Source of the DNA: CAMLJR01 sp964631955
Lineage (GTDB): Bacteria > Pseudomonadota > Gammaproteobacteria > Pseudomonadales > CAMLJR01
Assembly: GCA_964631955.1 (NCBI GenBank)
Contig: CAZWBA010000009.1
Location: 74,618 to 138,617, forward strand
Length of the DNA: 64,000 nucleotides
Direction of reading: 5' to 3'
Each line of letters starts with the position of its first letter. Position 1 is the first letter of the stretch. Position numbers and translations under genes: made by a program. The notes beneath the pieces were generated by a model that was not told where the DNA came from, made no database searches, and saw only the letters and a program-made list of their open reading frames with translations. This document shows positions 27,646 through 35,250 of the stretch, piece after piece.

Positions 27646-29366
27646 GCTGCACTCCGGTCATGAATACGCAGTTGCTGGTACGCGGATTTTTCACTGTCAT
27701 CCATCGCGATGACATACGGTTCGAGTGCGCGCTTGAAGCAGGTCATGGTGCCGTTTGCGTTTTTCTGGAGCTGCGCGTGAGCCAGCCATTCGCTGTCGTT
27801 GCGTTCGGGAAAGTCGACGCGCGCGTGGTACAGGCCCCAGCGGCTTTCCGTGCGGAACAGCGATGCGCGTGCTGCCATTTCCGCACAATCGAGAATGAAG
27901 TGAACTTCCATCGCGCGCATCAATTCGTGTGGATTGCGCGCGTGCAGACAATCCAGGTCAGCGCGAATTTCCGCAAAACGTTCGAGACCGATTTCCATTT
28001 TTCGGGTGACTTTCGGCGGCTGCAGATAATCGTTCACCATGCGGCGCAATTTGTATTCGACCTGCGCCGGCGGCAGGCCGCGTGCGTTTTGCAACGGTTG
28101 CAATACGCGCTGCTGCTCGCGCGCAATATCCGCTTCGTCGATGGTCGCGAACGTATTTTCCAGCGCATGCCGCGCGGCCGATTCGCCCGCGAACTTTCCG
28201 TAGACGAAGGCGCCGAGCATGTAGTTGTGCGGCACGCAGGCGAGATCGCCCGCTGCGAAAAGTCCCGGTACGGTCGTCGCCGCGTTTTCATCGACCCACA
28301 CACCCGATGCGGAATGGCCGCTGCACAAGCCGATTTCGGAAATATGCATTTCCACCATCTTCGTGCGGTAGTCGGTGCCGCGGCCTTCGTGAAAGCGGCC
28401 ACGGCTCGGACGTTCGTTGCTATGCAGAATCGTTTCGATGGTGCCGATGGTTTCTTCGGCGAGATGATCGAGTTTCAGAAATACCGGGCCGTTGCCACTC
28501 TGCAGTTCGCGATAAAACTCGAGCATCATCTGTCCGCTCCAGTAATCGCATTCGATAAAGCGCTCGCCTTTTGCATTTGCGGTGAAGCCACCGAAAGGAC
28601 CGCTCACATACGCGCACGCGGGCCCGTTGTAATCCTTGATGAGCGGATTGATCTGAAAGCATTCGATGCCCGACAGCTCGGCACCGGCGTGATACGCCAT
28701 GCTGTAGCCATCGCCGGCATTGGTGGGGTTTTCGTAGGTGCCGAATAGATATCCCGACGCCGGCAGACCGAGACGGCCCGCGGCGCCGGTGGCTAACACT
28801 ACCGCTTTGGCGCGGATCACGTGAAATTCCGCCGTGCGGCAATCGAAGGCAAATGCACCGGCAATACGGCCATTGCTGACGATCAAACGCGTGGCGACAA
28901 GACGATTGGTAATTTCAACGCGCGCACGTTTCAACTGCTTGTACAGAACTTTTTTAATGTCGTGTCCCTGCGGCATCGGCAACACATACGTGCCGAGATG
29001 ATGCACTTTGCGCATCGCGTAATCGCCGGTTTCATCTTTCTCGAATTTCACACCCCAGCGGTCGAGTTCCTCGATCATCGCAAAGCTGTTCTGCGCATAC
29101 GCGAGCACGGTTTTCTGATTGACGATGCCATCGTTCGCCGCGGTAATTTCGCGCACGTATTGTTCGGGCGTTGCATGCCCCGGTACCACGGCGTTGTTCA
29201 ATCCATCCATGCCCATCGAAATTGCACCGCTGCGTTTGACATTGGCTTTTTCGAGCAAAAGCACTTTTGCCTCGGGATTGGCCTGTCTGGCTTTGACGGC
29301 CGCCATCGGGCCGGCGGTGCCGCCACCGATCACGAGCACATCGACATCGCGCTGTAAATAATTCAT
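27642..29366 (-). CDS. AprA-like flavoprotein of the fumarate reductase/succinate dehydrogenase superfamily
   Basis: This FAD enzyme has 574 residues from ATG 29366 (MNYLQRDVDVLVIGGGTAG); the frame to 29426 overlaps the regulator gene. The dinucleotide-binding motif VIGGGTAGPMAA is at the N-terminus, with AKAVVLATGAAGRLGLP and GLFAAGDLACVPHNYMLGAF further on. The C-terminal helical domain contains RTESRWGLYHARVDFPERND, a segment typical of adenylylsulfate reductase alpha subunits. Coupling with an AprB-like ferredoxin supports an AprAB-like reductase or oxidase. It sits with an SsuABC-like transporter and far from true dissimilatory sulfur genes, so I do not call it AprA itself. Fumarate reductase-like activity on another substrate is the alternative. 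Confidence 0.87.
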   Translation of the reverse strand: MNYLQRDVDVLVIGGGTAGPMAAVKARQANPEAKVLLLEKANVKRSGAISMGMDGLNNAVVPGHATPEQYVREITAANDGIVNQKTVLAYAQNSFAMIEELDRWGVKFEKDETGDYAMRKVHHLGTYVLPMPQGHDIKKVLYKQLKRARVEITNRLVATRLIVSNGRIAGAFAFDCRTAEFHVIRAKAVVLATGAAGRLGLPASGYLFGTYENPTNAGDGYSMAYHAGAELSGIECFQINPLIKDYNGPACAYVSGPFGGFTANAKGERFIECDYWSGQMMLEFYRELQSGNGPVFLKLDHLAEETIGTIETILHSNERPSRGRFHEGRGTDYRTKMVEMHISEIGLCSGHSASGVWVDENAATTVPGLFAAGDLACVPHNYMLGAFVYGKFAGESAARHALENTFATIDEADIAREQQRVLQPLQNARGLPPAQVEYKLRRMVNDYLQPPKVTRKMEIGLERFAEIRADLDCLHARNPHELMRAMEVHFILDCAEMAARASLFRTESRWGLYHARVDFPERNDSEWLAHAQLQKNANGTMTCFKRALEPYVIAMDDSEKSAYQQLRIHDRSAA

Positions 29367-29380
29367 AAACTGCCTCGGTT

Positions 29381-30145
29381 TCAGCGCTCGATGCGCAGAC
29401 GAAATTGGAAATTGTCGGAGCGGCAATACAGATATTCGAAATCGATCGGCGCGCCTTCCGCGTTATGGGTTAAGCGCGCGACGCGCAGGATCGGATCGCC
29501 GGCATCGATCTGCAGATGCGCTGCAATATTCGCGTCGGCAGAGATCGCATCGATGGCGAGATCGGCGAAGCCGAGCGCGATGCCGTAGTCGTTTTCGAGA
29601 ATCAGAAAAATATCGCGCGTCGCCAGATCTTCGCGGGCGAGGCGGGCGCCGATATGTGTCGGCACGTATGTGATATCGAACGACACAGGCGCGCGATTGA
29701 GATAGCGCACGCGGCGAATTTCCGTCACCGGATCGCCAGCGCCGGTTTGCAATCGCAGCGCGACTTCTTCGCTCGCAGGCAATGTCTCGATACCTGCGAG
29801 CTGATTGAAAATTTCGTAGCCATGTTTGGCCATCGCTTCGGCGAAACCCTGCAGGCGCACCAGCGACTGAAATGGTTTGGGCTTCGATACATAAATGCCT
29901 TTGCCGGCGAGCTTGAACAGCACACCTTCTTTCTCAAGCTCGGAGACTGCATTGCGCACGGTGATGCGGCTGACGCTATAGCGCGTCATCAGTTCGCTCT
30001 CGGAGGGCAGGCGATCGTGCGGCTGATAGACGCCGGCGATGATTTGTGCGCGCAGCTCATCGCGGATGCGCGCGTACAGGGATCCGGGCGCGATGGAAGT
30101 GGTTTGAGTCTGTTGTGCGATCTGGGCTTGTTGTAAGTAGGTCAC
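29381..30145 (-). CDS. GntR-family transcriptional regulator (HutC/UTRA subfamily)
   Basis: This 254-residue protein is the likely regulator of the nine-gene operon it leads. A winged helix-turn-helix occupies about residues 25-92 (LPSESELMTRYSVSRITVRNAVSELEKEGVL). A UTRA effector domain follows (residues 100-245) with RRVRYLNRAPVSFDITYVP. The start is GTG at 30145. The flavoprotein gene follows after 14 bases. A 10-6-10 inverted repeat at 30160-30185, just upstream of the start, is the probable autoregulatory operator. Confidence 0.93.
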   Translation of the reverse strand: MTYLQQAQIAQQTQTTSIAPGSLYARIRDELRAQIIAGVYQPHDRLPSESELMTRYSVSRITVRNAVSELEKEGVLFKLAGKGIYVSKPKPFQSLVRLQGFAEAMAKHGYEIFNQLAGIETLPASEEVALRLQTGAGDPVTEIRRVRYLNRAPVSFDITYVPTHIGARLAREDLATRDIFLILENDYGIALGFADLAIDAISADANIAAHLQIDAGDPILRVARLTHNAEGAPIDFEYLYCRSDNFQFRLRIER

Positions 30146-30159
30146 GGCAGTACTTGTTA

Positions 30160-30185
30160 TAACCGGTCATGTAGGTGATCGGTTA
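30160..30185. promoter_or_regulatory. Inverted repeat, probable GntR operator
   Basis: The arms TAACCGGTCA and TGATCGGTTA are complementary at nine of ten positions, with a six-base spacer. On the minus strand, TTAACC and TTATAA 18 bases apart make a plausible promoter that this site would cover. It lies 15 bases upstream of the regulator's GTG start. Confidence 0.65.
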
Positions 30186-30290
30186 ATAGCAAGCGTCGCG
30201 CCAGACGGATTTATTCGTCGCTAAGTTATTGAGTTATAAAATAAATAAGATTTTTTAGGAGGCGGATGCATTCCGTCTTGGCGCTGAAAT

Positions 30291-30339
30291 GTGTTGATAT
30301 ACCAGCAATATGATTTTTCTGTGTTGATATATCAGCAAT
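30291..30339. repeat. Two direct repeats with internal palindrome, candidate operators
   Basis: Copies of GTGTTGATATAYCAGCAAT start at 30291 and 30321, an exact 30-base period (three helical turns). The second copy contains the perfect palindrome TGATATATCA; the first differs by one base. They lie about 240 bases before the molybdenum hydroxylase small-subunit start and are probably binding sites for a dimeric regulator. Confidence 0.6.
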
Positions 30340-30577
30340 CCGCTGCCGTACTGATCTTCATTCATCACAACTGGATGGCAGGATCGAATTCTGTTTTTGT
30401 GTTTCTGTAGCAGCAGGCGATGAGCAGTGATTGCATCTTCAGCCTCATTGGGTCTGACGAATTGCGGCAAAAGCGCGCGTAATCATTTTCTTTCGGCTGG
30501 TATGGCAATTGAATGAAGGAAACGCTTCGGCTGTTGCGCCAATAATCTATCGATTGCCTGGAGAGGTAACCAAGCTC

Positions 30578-31057
30578 ATGAGTCTCACGATCAACGGAAA
30601 AATCCACGATTTGAAAGATGTCGATGCCTCGACGCCGCTGCTCTGGGTGCTGCGCGACGAGCTTGGTCTGGTCGGCGCCAAATACGGCTGCGGCATCGCG
30701 CAATGCGGGGCGTGCACGGTGCATATCGATGGCAATCCCGTGCGCTCGTGCGTGATACCGATCGCCTCCATTTCTGCTTCGCAAAAAATCACCACGGTGG
30801 AAGGGCTGGCTTCTGCCGATGGAAAACTGCATCCGCTGCAAGATGCGTGGATCGAACACGATGTGCCGCAGTGCGGTTATTGCCAGGCCGGTCAGTTGAT
30901 GAGTGCGGCGGCATTGTTGAAACAGACACCGAAGCCGACCGATGCACAGATCGATGCGGCGATGCGCGGAAATATCTGTCGCTGCGGAACCTATTTGCGC
31001 ATTCGAAAGGCGATTCATTCCGCGGCGGCCAAATCCGGCAAGGGTGGTGCAGCATGA
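30578..31057 (+). CDS. Molybdenum hydroxylase small subunit, [2Fe-2S] protein (IorA-like)
   Basis: This 159-residue protein carries two [2Fe-2S] clusters that pass electrons from the molybdenum subunit. The plant-type cluster uses CGIAQCGACTVHIDG with the downstream SCVIP cysteine. The second uses QCGYCQAGQLM and GNICRCGTYLRI. ATG 30578 (MSLTINGKIHDLKDV) is preceded by GGAGAGG; the frame to 30509 adds no family residues. The stop overlaps the start of the large subunit (ATGA). The type matches isoquinoline 1-oxidoreductase alpha subunits and related aldehyde dehydrogenases without a separate FAD subunit. Confidence 0.93.
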   Translation: MSLTINGKIHDLKDVDASTPLLWVLRDELGLVGAKYGCGIAQCGACTVHIDGNPVRSCVIPIASISASQKITTVEGLASADGKLHPLQDAWIEHDVPQCGYCQAGQLMSAAALLKQTPKPTDAQIDAAMRGNICRCGTYLRIRKAIHSAAAKSGKGGAA

Positions 31058-33366
31058 CTTCATTCGAAAAACTGACAGAGAAAAATTTCAGCGCTGCTGC
31101 CGACGATGCCATTCAGGCCATCATGCGCGATGCGGAGGCACAGATTCGCGTGGCGACGATATGGGATCGACGCGCATTTCTGAAACTTTCCGGCGTGGCG
31201 GGCGGCGGTCTGCTGCTCGCGTTTTTTATCGGCGATAGCCGCAGCGCATTCGCCGATGAAAAACATGCGCATGAAAAAAGCGCTCATGAAAAGGAAGGGG
31301 CGGCAGCGTTTGCTCCGAATGCATTTCTCAAAATATCCGACGATGGCTCGATTCTGATTTATTCCAAGGGTCCGGAAATCGGGCAGGGCATCAAGACCGC
31401 ATTTCCAATGATTATCGCCGAAGAACTCGACGCCGACTGGTCGCGCGTGCGCGTCGAACAGGCGCCGGTCAGTCCCGCTGTTTATGGCAGACAAAGCGCG
31501 GGTGGATCGCGTTCGATTCCCGCGAGCTGGGATCAGTTGCGACGCGCGGGTGCGACCGCGCGCGCGATGTTGATTGCCGCTGCCGCAAAAGAATGGGGCG
31601 TTCCGGTATCCGAAATCACCACCGCAAAAAGCCTGGTGACGCACGCGCGCAGTCAGCGTCAGCTCACGTATGGCGAGCTCGCGGACAAAGCCGCCGCATT
31701 GCCGGTGCCCGATGAAAAATCATTGCAGCTCAAAACCGTCAGCGAATACACCCTGCTCGGTTCGCGTGTCAGCGGCGTCGACAATGTGAAACTGGTGACC
31801 GGCCAGCCGCTGTTCGGTATCGATCAGACACTGCCGGATCTGCATTACGCGACTTTCGAAAAATGCCCGGCGGTGGGCGGCAGGGTGCGCAGCGCGAACC
31901 TCGATGAAATCAAAAAGCTTCCGGGTGTTACCGACGCGTTCATCGTTGTCGGCAACAATAAACCCAATGAAGTGATGTCCGGCGTTGCCATCATCGCCAA
32001 CAATACCTGGGCTGCGATCCATGCAAAAAGGCAGCTGAAAATCGATTGGGATGAAAGCAGCGCGTCGAAGGATAGCTGGAGTCAGGCGAGCGCCGCAGCG
32101 CACCAGCTCGCGCAGAAGCCGGGCGCAGAAACGCTGACGAATATCGGTGATTTCGACAGCGCGATTGCGCGGGCAAAAACGGTTAGCGCGTTTTACACCT
32201 ATCCCTTCGTCGCACATGCGCCGCTGGAACCGCAGAACACGACCGCCTGGTTTCGCAATAATGCGATCGAGATCTGGGCACCGTCGCAAACCGCCGACGG
32301 GGCGTTGAAAACGGTCGCCGAATTTCTGGGATTGCCGCAGGAGAAAGTCACGATTCATCAGACCCGCGTCGGCGGTGGTTTCGGTCGCCGCCTCATCAAC
32401 GATTACATTTGCGAAGCGGCGCAGATTTCGAAGCAGGCCGGTGTTCCGATCAAGCTGCAGTGGACGCGTGAAGACGACATGCTGCACGACTTTTATCGCG
32501 TCGGCGGTTTTCATGCGTTCACGGGCGGTGTCGATGACGCGGGGAAGCTGGTGGCGTGGCAGGATCACTTCATTACGTTCAGCGCCGACGGCAAAAAGCC
32601 GGTCAGCGGCGGCGATATGTCGGCCGAAGAATTTCCCGCGCTGCTGCTCCCCAATGTGCGCCTGACGCAAACCCGGTTGCCGTTGCAGATCCCCTGCGGG
32701 CCGTGGCGCGCGCCGCGCTCGAATTCGATAGCCTTCGCGGTCCAGAGCTTTCTGCATGAGCTGTCGAGCAGCGCGAAACGCGATCATCTGGAGTTCCTGC
32801 TCGAAATTCTGGGCGAGCCGCGCTGGCTCAAGCCGGGCGATGCCTATGCGCTCAACACCGGACGGGCTGCCGGCGTCATAAAACTTGCCGCGGAAAAGGC
32901 GGGCTGGGGAAGGGCGCTGCCGAAAGGACGCGGGCTCGGCCTCGCCTTTCATTTCAGCCATGCCGGGCATTTCGCGGAGGTCGCGGAGGTTAGTGTCGAC
33001 AGCCAGCGCAAGCTCACCGTGCATCGTGTCGTCGTGGCCGGCGATATCGGCCCCATCATCAATGCGAGCGGTGCGGAAAATCAGGTGGAAGGCGCGGTCA
33101 TCGATGGTTTCAGCACCATGCTGGGGCTGGAATTAGCCATCGAAAATGGCCGCATTCAGGAAACCAACTTCGATCGCTATCCGATTTTACGCATGCCCCA
33201 TACCCCGCAAGTGGAAACACACTTCGTCAAAAGCGATTTCTCTCCGACCGGCGTGGGCGAGCCTTCGTTGCCGCCTGTCGCCCCCGCGATATGCAATGCG
33301 ATTTTCGCAGCCACCGGCCACCGGGTACGTACCTTGCCGCTTACACGTGAAGGCTTCAGCGTGTAG
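31054..33366 (+). CDS. Molybdenum hydroxylase large subunit, isoquinoline 1-oxidoreductase beta type, Tat-exported
   Basis: This 770-residue subunit binds the molybdopterin cofactor and oxidises an N-heterocycle or aldehyde. An internal twin-arginine signal, DRRAFLKLSGVAGGGLLLAF, lies at about residues 31-50, so the enzyme is exported folded, probably with the small subunit. The core shows GPEIGQGIKTAFPMIIAEEL, GGSRSIPASWDQLRRAG, VGGGFGRR, PCGPWRAP and near the end PTGVGEPSLPPVAPAICNAIF. These match the IorB family. Translation is coupled to the small subunit, and a terminator follows. The physiological substrate is not evident. Confidence 0.92.
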   Translation: MTSFEKLTEKNFSAAADDAIQAIMRDAEAQIRVATIWDRRAFLKLSGVAGGGLLLAFFIGDSRSAFADEKHAHEKSAHEKEGAAAFAPNAFLKISDDGSILIYSKGPEIGQGIKTAFPMIIAEELDADWSRVRVEQAPVSPAVYGRQSAGGSRSIPASWDQLRRAGATARAMLIAAAAKEWGVPVSEITTAKSLVTHARSQRQLTYGELADKAAALPVPDEKSLQLKTVSEYTLLGSRVSGVDNVKLVTGQPLFGIDQTLPDLHYATFEKCPAVGGRVRSANLDEIKKLPGVTDAFIVVGNNKPNEVMSGVAIIANNTWAAIHAKRQLKIDWDESSASKDSWSQASAAAHQLAQKPGAETLTNIGDFDSAIARAKTVSAFYTYPFVAHAPLEPQNTTAWFRNNAIEIWAPSQTADGALKTVAEFLGLPQEKVTIHQTRVGGGFGRRLINDYICEAAQISKQAGVPIKLQWTREDDMLHDFYRVGGFHAFTGGVDDAGKLVAWQDHFITFSADGKKPVSGGDMSAEEFPALLLPNVRLTQTRLPLQIPCGPWRAPRSNSIAFAVQSFLHELSSSAKRDHLEFLLEILGEPRWLKPGDAYALNTGRAAGVIKLAAEKAGWGRALPKGRGLGLAFHFSHAGHFAEVAEVSVDSQRKLTVHRVVVAGDIGPIINASGAENQVEGAVIDGFSTMLGLELAIENGRIQETNFDRYPILRMPHTPQVETHFVKSDFSPTGVGEPSLPPVAPAICNAIFAATGHRVRTLPLTREGFSV

Positions 33367-33375
33367 TCCTCTCTG

Positions 33376-33430
33376 TGCGGAATCGTATCGACAGCCGCAG
33401 CTAACGGTACGATTCGGCATTTTTGCTTCT
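33376..33430 (+). terminator. Rho-independent terminator after the molybdenum hydroxylase genes
   Basis: The arms TGCGGAATCGTA and TACGATTCGGCA pair, closing a loop of about 20 bases, followed by TTTTT. It lies ten bases after the large-subunit stop. Confidence 0.75.
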
Positions 33431-33483
33431 TTTCTATTACTCTTACTCCACCGTTCGGCAACTCTGGCTTGACAGTTTTCCGG

Positions 33484-33509
33484 ATTGGTGTCAGTTTTAT
33501 GTCACCAAT
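33484..33509. promoter_or_regulatory. Inverted repeat upstream of the TetR gene
   Basis: The perfect 7-base arms ATTGGTG and CACCAAT are 12 bases apart. The site lies ten bases after a TTGACA -35 element at 33469-33474 and about 95 bases before the TetR start. The position fits an autoregulatory operator; no strong -10 box is visible. Confidence 0.45.
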
Positions 33510-33602
33510 TTGCGCGGATCCATGTGCCGCTAACCCCATTAATAATGCGCGGGATACCCATATCCATAGGGAAGTGGCTGAGCAGGTTCAGCGAGGACAA
33601 CC

Positions 33603-34274
33603 ATGACAAATCAGTCTGCAGTCACCACTACCACGACGCAGTTTCGCCGCAGTCCCAAGCAGGGGCGGTCGAAGGCACTGGTCGATGCGATATGCCAATC
33701 GTGTCTGAAAATTATCAATAGCGGTCGCGGCGATGAACTGAGTGTCAGCCTCATCATAAAAACGGCAGGCGTAACCAAGTCTTCCTTCTATCAATACTTC
33801 CCCAATGTCGATACCGCGATCGGTCACGCCCTTACCCACTACGATCTGGGCTACGACGAAGAAGATATCCTGCTGGATCAGCAGTTACGCGAAAAGCTGG
33901 GCGAGCTTCCGCTCACGGAATCGATCGAGCTTGTGGTTAATGCGGCGTGCGATCGCCATGTCAGGCTGCTGAAGAAGTACGGCAATATTTATCGTCGGTT
34001 CCACCGCAATTTTTCACCGATGGCCAATGTTGAAAATGGATTTAGCAGTATTTCCGTTTCCACGAGCGTGGAGCTTGGCGAATTCGTTGGTTGCCTGCTG
34101 GGTGGCAATGAGCCGTCGCTAAAAAATTGCTCAATCGATGCCGTCGTATTTCTGGTGGCGGTGGGTATCGTCGATTTCACGGGAAAGACGGTCGATTTCG
34201 AGCCGAAACTCCTGGAGAAGGAATCCTTCAGAAAAACCTTGACAGGATTTTTTTCGAGTTATTTCAATCAATGA
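33603..34274 (+). CDS. TetR-family transcriptional regulator
   Basis: This 223-residue regulator has an N-terminal helix-turn-helix (VSLIIKTAGVTKSSFYQYFPNVDTAIGHAL) at about residues 48-77, after an unusually long Thr/Gln-rich leader (NQSAVTTTTTQFRR). The ligand-binding C-terminal domain is not recognisable beyond helical character. It stands alone between the molybdenum hydroxylase genes and the PEP-CTERM locus, and either could be its target. Confidence 0.85.
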   Translation: MTNQSAVTTTTTQFRRSPKQGRSKALVDAICQSCLKIINSGRGDELSVSLIIKTAGVTKSSFYQYFPNVDTAIGHALTHYDLGYDEEDILLDQQLREKLGELPLTESIELVVNAACDRHVRLLKKYGNIYRRFHRNFSPMANVENGFSSISVSTSVELGEFVGCLLGGNEPSLKNCSIDAVVFLVAVGIVDFTGKTVDFEPKLLEKESFRKTLTGFFSSYFNQ

Positions 34275-34538
34275 TTATCGGCGCATTCGCCTCATGCGCC
34301 GGAATTGTCAGCTAATAAGATAAATTTCTAATTTGTTGAATTATTTCCGTTTTGAGAAATATGGCGGCATTGATTTTTCAAAATCATGAGGGTTTTGGAG
34401 GCCGCCAAAAATAAATGCGGACGCAGTCCATATTTTCTGTTGATGAACTCGGTCCATATTCATTGCCGCAGATCAAATTTTTATTGAGTGAACTCATCAA
34501 TACGCTTCTAATTAATTCACCAGCTCATATCGCGTCGA

Positions 34539-34566
34539 TTGACTGGGTAATTAATTTTAATAATGT
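34539..34566 (+). promoter_or_regulatory. Sigma-70-like promoter for the riboswitch leader
   Basis: TTGACT (34539-34544) and TAATGT (34561-34566) are 16 bases apart. Initiation six or seven bases downstream would place the first transcribed base at about 34572-34573, right at the 5' edge of the riboswitch, which supports both calls. Confidence 0.6.
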
Positions 34567-34570
34567 TTGA

Positions 34571-34655
34571 AAGTGTAAAAGCCAAAACCGGTGCGAACCG
34601 GTGACGGAAAGCTTCGAGTCTTTAAAGATAAAAAGATTGTCGAGCTGCCAGCTTT
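34571..34655 (+). ncRNA. GEMM-I riboswitch (cyclic di-GMP or 3',3'-cGAMP class I)
   Basis: The aptamer architecture can be traced by hand. A perfect six-pair stem ACCGGT/ACCGGT is capped by a GCGA tetraloop of the GNRA type (34587-34602). It is followed by GACGGAAAGC, close to the conserved GACGCAAAGC. AAGC (34579-34582) pairs with GCTT (34611-34614). A second arm has TCGA plus TCTTT (34614-34623) pairing with AAAGA plus TCGA (34632-34643) around an asymmetric internal loop, G against TTG. This is the layout expected of the tetraloop receptor arm, and GCTGCC follows at 34644-34649. The base in the position I align to G20 appears to be A, which in known GEMM-Ib members goes with cGAMP, so the ligand is uncertain. 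It lies 20 bases before the ribosome-binding site of a PEP-CTERM protein gene. Confidence 0.8.
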
Positions 34656-34675
34656 CTCAACTTGAGGAATTCGCA

Positions 34676-35215
34676 ATGAATACTTTCAAAAAGTTACTTG
34701 CTGTTTCTGCTGTAGTAGCTGCTGCTGGTCAGGCTAACGCTGCCATTTTCGATATCTCCGGTGCATTCCCTGTTACCGCTTCGGTTTTCGGTAACCCTCT
34801 GACTGTTCCTTTCTCGATCAACAGCGGAAGCTATGATTCCGATACCGGTATTGGTTCGTGGAATGTCAGTGGCGACGTTTCCGGCATGGGCATGGGCGTC
34901 ATCACTTTCGACCAGGCCTTTACGCTGGACGCACTCACCGGCTTGGGCACTCTCGGCGCGGGCACCAACTGCCAGGGTAATGGCATCGCTTGCGCCGGCG
35001 TCGGCCCGGAGTTCAACGGCCCGATCAGTGCCGGCGGCCCTATCGTTGCCGGCCTGCAAAATTGGGTTGTCACCACGCCGAATTTCGGTTCTCCGATTTT
35101 CGCACCGGTCCTGACCGACACCACACCAACACCAGCAGTACCCGTTCCTGCTGCAGCATGGCTGTTCGGTTCCGGCCTGCTCGGTCTGGCTGGCATGGCA
35201 CGTCGCCGCTCGTAA
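34676..35215 (+). CDS. PEP-CTERM surface protein with unassigned domain
   Basis: This exported protein of 179 residues has a signal peptide (MNTFKKLLAVSAVVAAAGQA, cleavage near ANA-A). Residues about 25-145 form a Gly/Asn-rich beta-type domain that I do not recognise, with GSWNVSGDVSGMGMGVITFD, FTLDAL and two cysteines in NCQGNGIACAG. The C-terminus is a PEP-CTERM sorting signal: VPVPAAAWLFGSGLLGLAG followed by MARRRS, read by exosortase; none is in the window. ATG 34676 follows GAGGAA at 34664-34669. Expression should be governed by the GEMM riboswitch just upstream. A near-identical domain lies in the lipoprotein at 37578-38810. Its function is unknown; matrix or biofilm attachment is plausible. 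Confidence 0.88.
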   Translation: MNTFKKLLAVSAVVAAAGQANAAIFDISGAFPVTASVFGNPLTVPFSINSGSYDSDTGIGSWNVSGDVSGMGMGVITFDQAFTLDALTGLGTLGAGTNCQGNGIACAGVGPEFNGPISAGGPIVAGLQNWVVTTPNFGSPIFAPVLTDTTPTPAVPVPAAAWLFGSGLLGLAGMARRRS

Positions 35216-35250
35216 TCCGGGCTGCTACAAGCCGTTTGTAACGAGGCAAG

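Larger units (their letters stand above)
30146..30577. other. Divergent control region between GntR operon and molybdenum hydroxylase genes
   Basis: This 432-base gap has no convincing gene. It holds the GntR operator candidate (30160-30185) and, nearer the hydroxylase side, two 19-base direct repeats (30291-30309 and 30321-30339). A 15-codon frame at 30266-30313 starts three bases after AGGAGG, a spacing too short to trust. The remainder is AT-richer than its surroundings. Confidence 0.6.
34275..34675 (+). other. AT-rich leader region upstream of the PEP-CTERM gene
   Basis: No gene is visible here. Two copies of GTCCATATT lie at 34426-34434 and 34452-34460. TGAGT-GA-ACTCA forms a small palindrome at 34485-34496, and TTGATGA (34440-34446) mirrors TCATCAA (34494-34500). 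A promoter and riboswitch occupy the 3' part and are listed separately. Confidence 0.55.

Noticed and set aside
27126..28748. 540-codon plus-strand open frame antisense to the AprA-like gene
   Set aside because: Composition is typical of an antisense shadow and the minus-strand frame has clear FAD motifs and ferredoxin coupling.
30266..30313. Fifteen-codon frame after a perfect AGGAGG
   Set aside because: Only three bases separate AGGAGG from the ATG, and the frame overlaps the direct repeats, so it is more likely a chance alignment.
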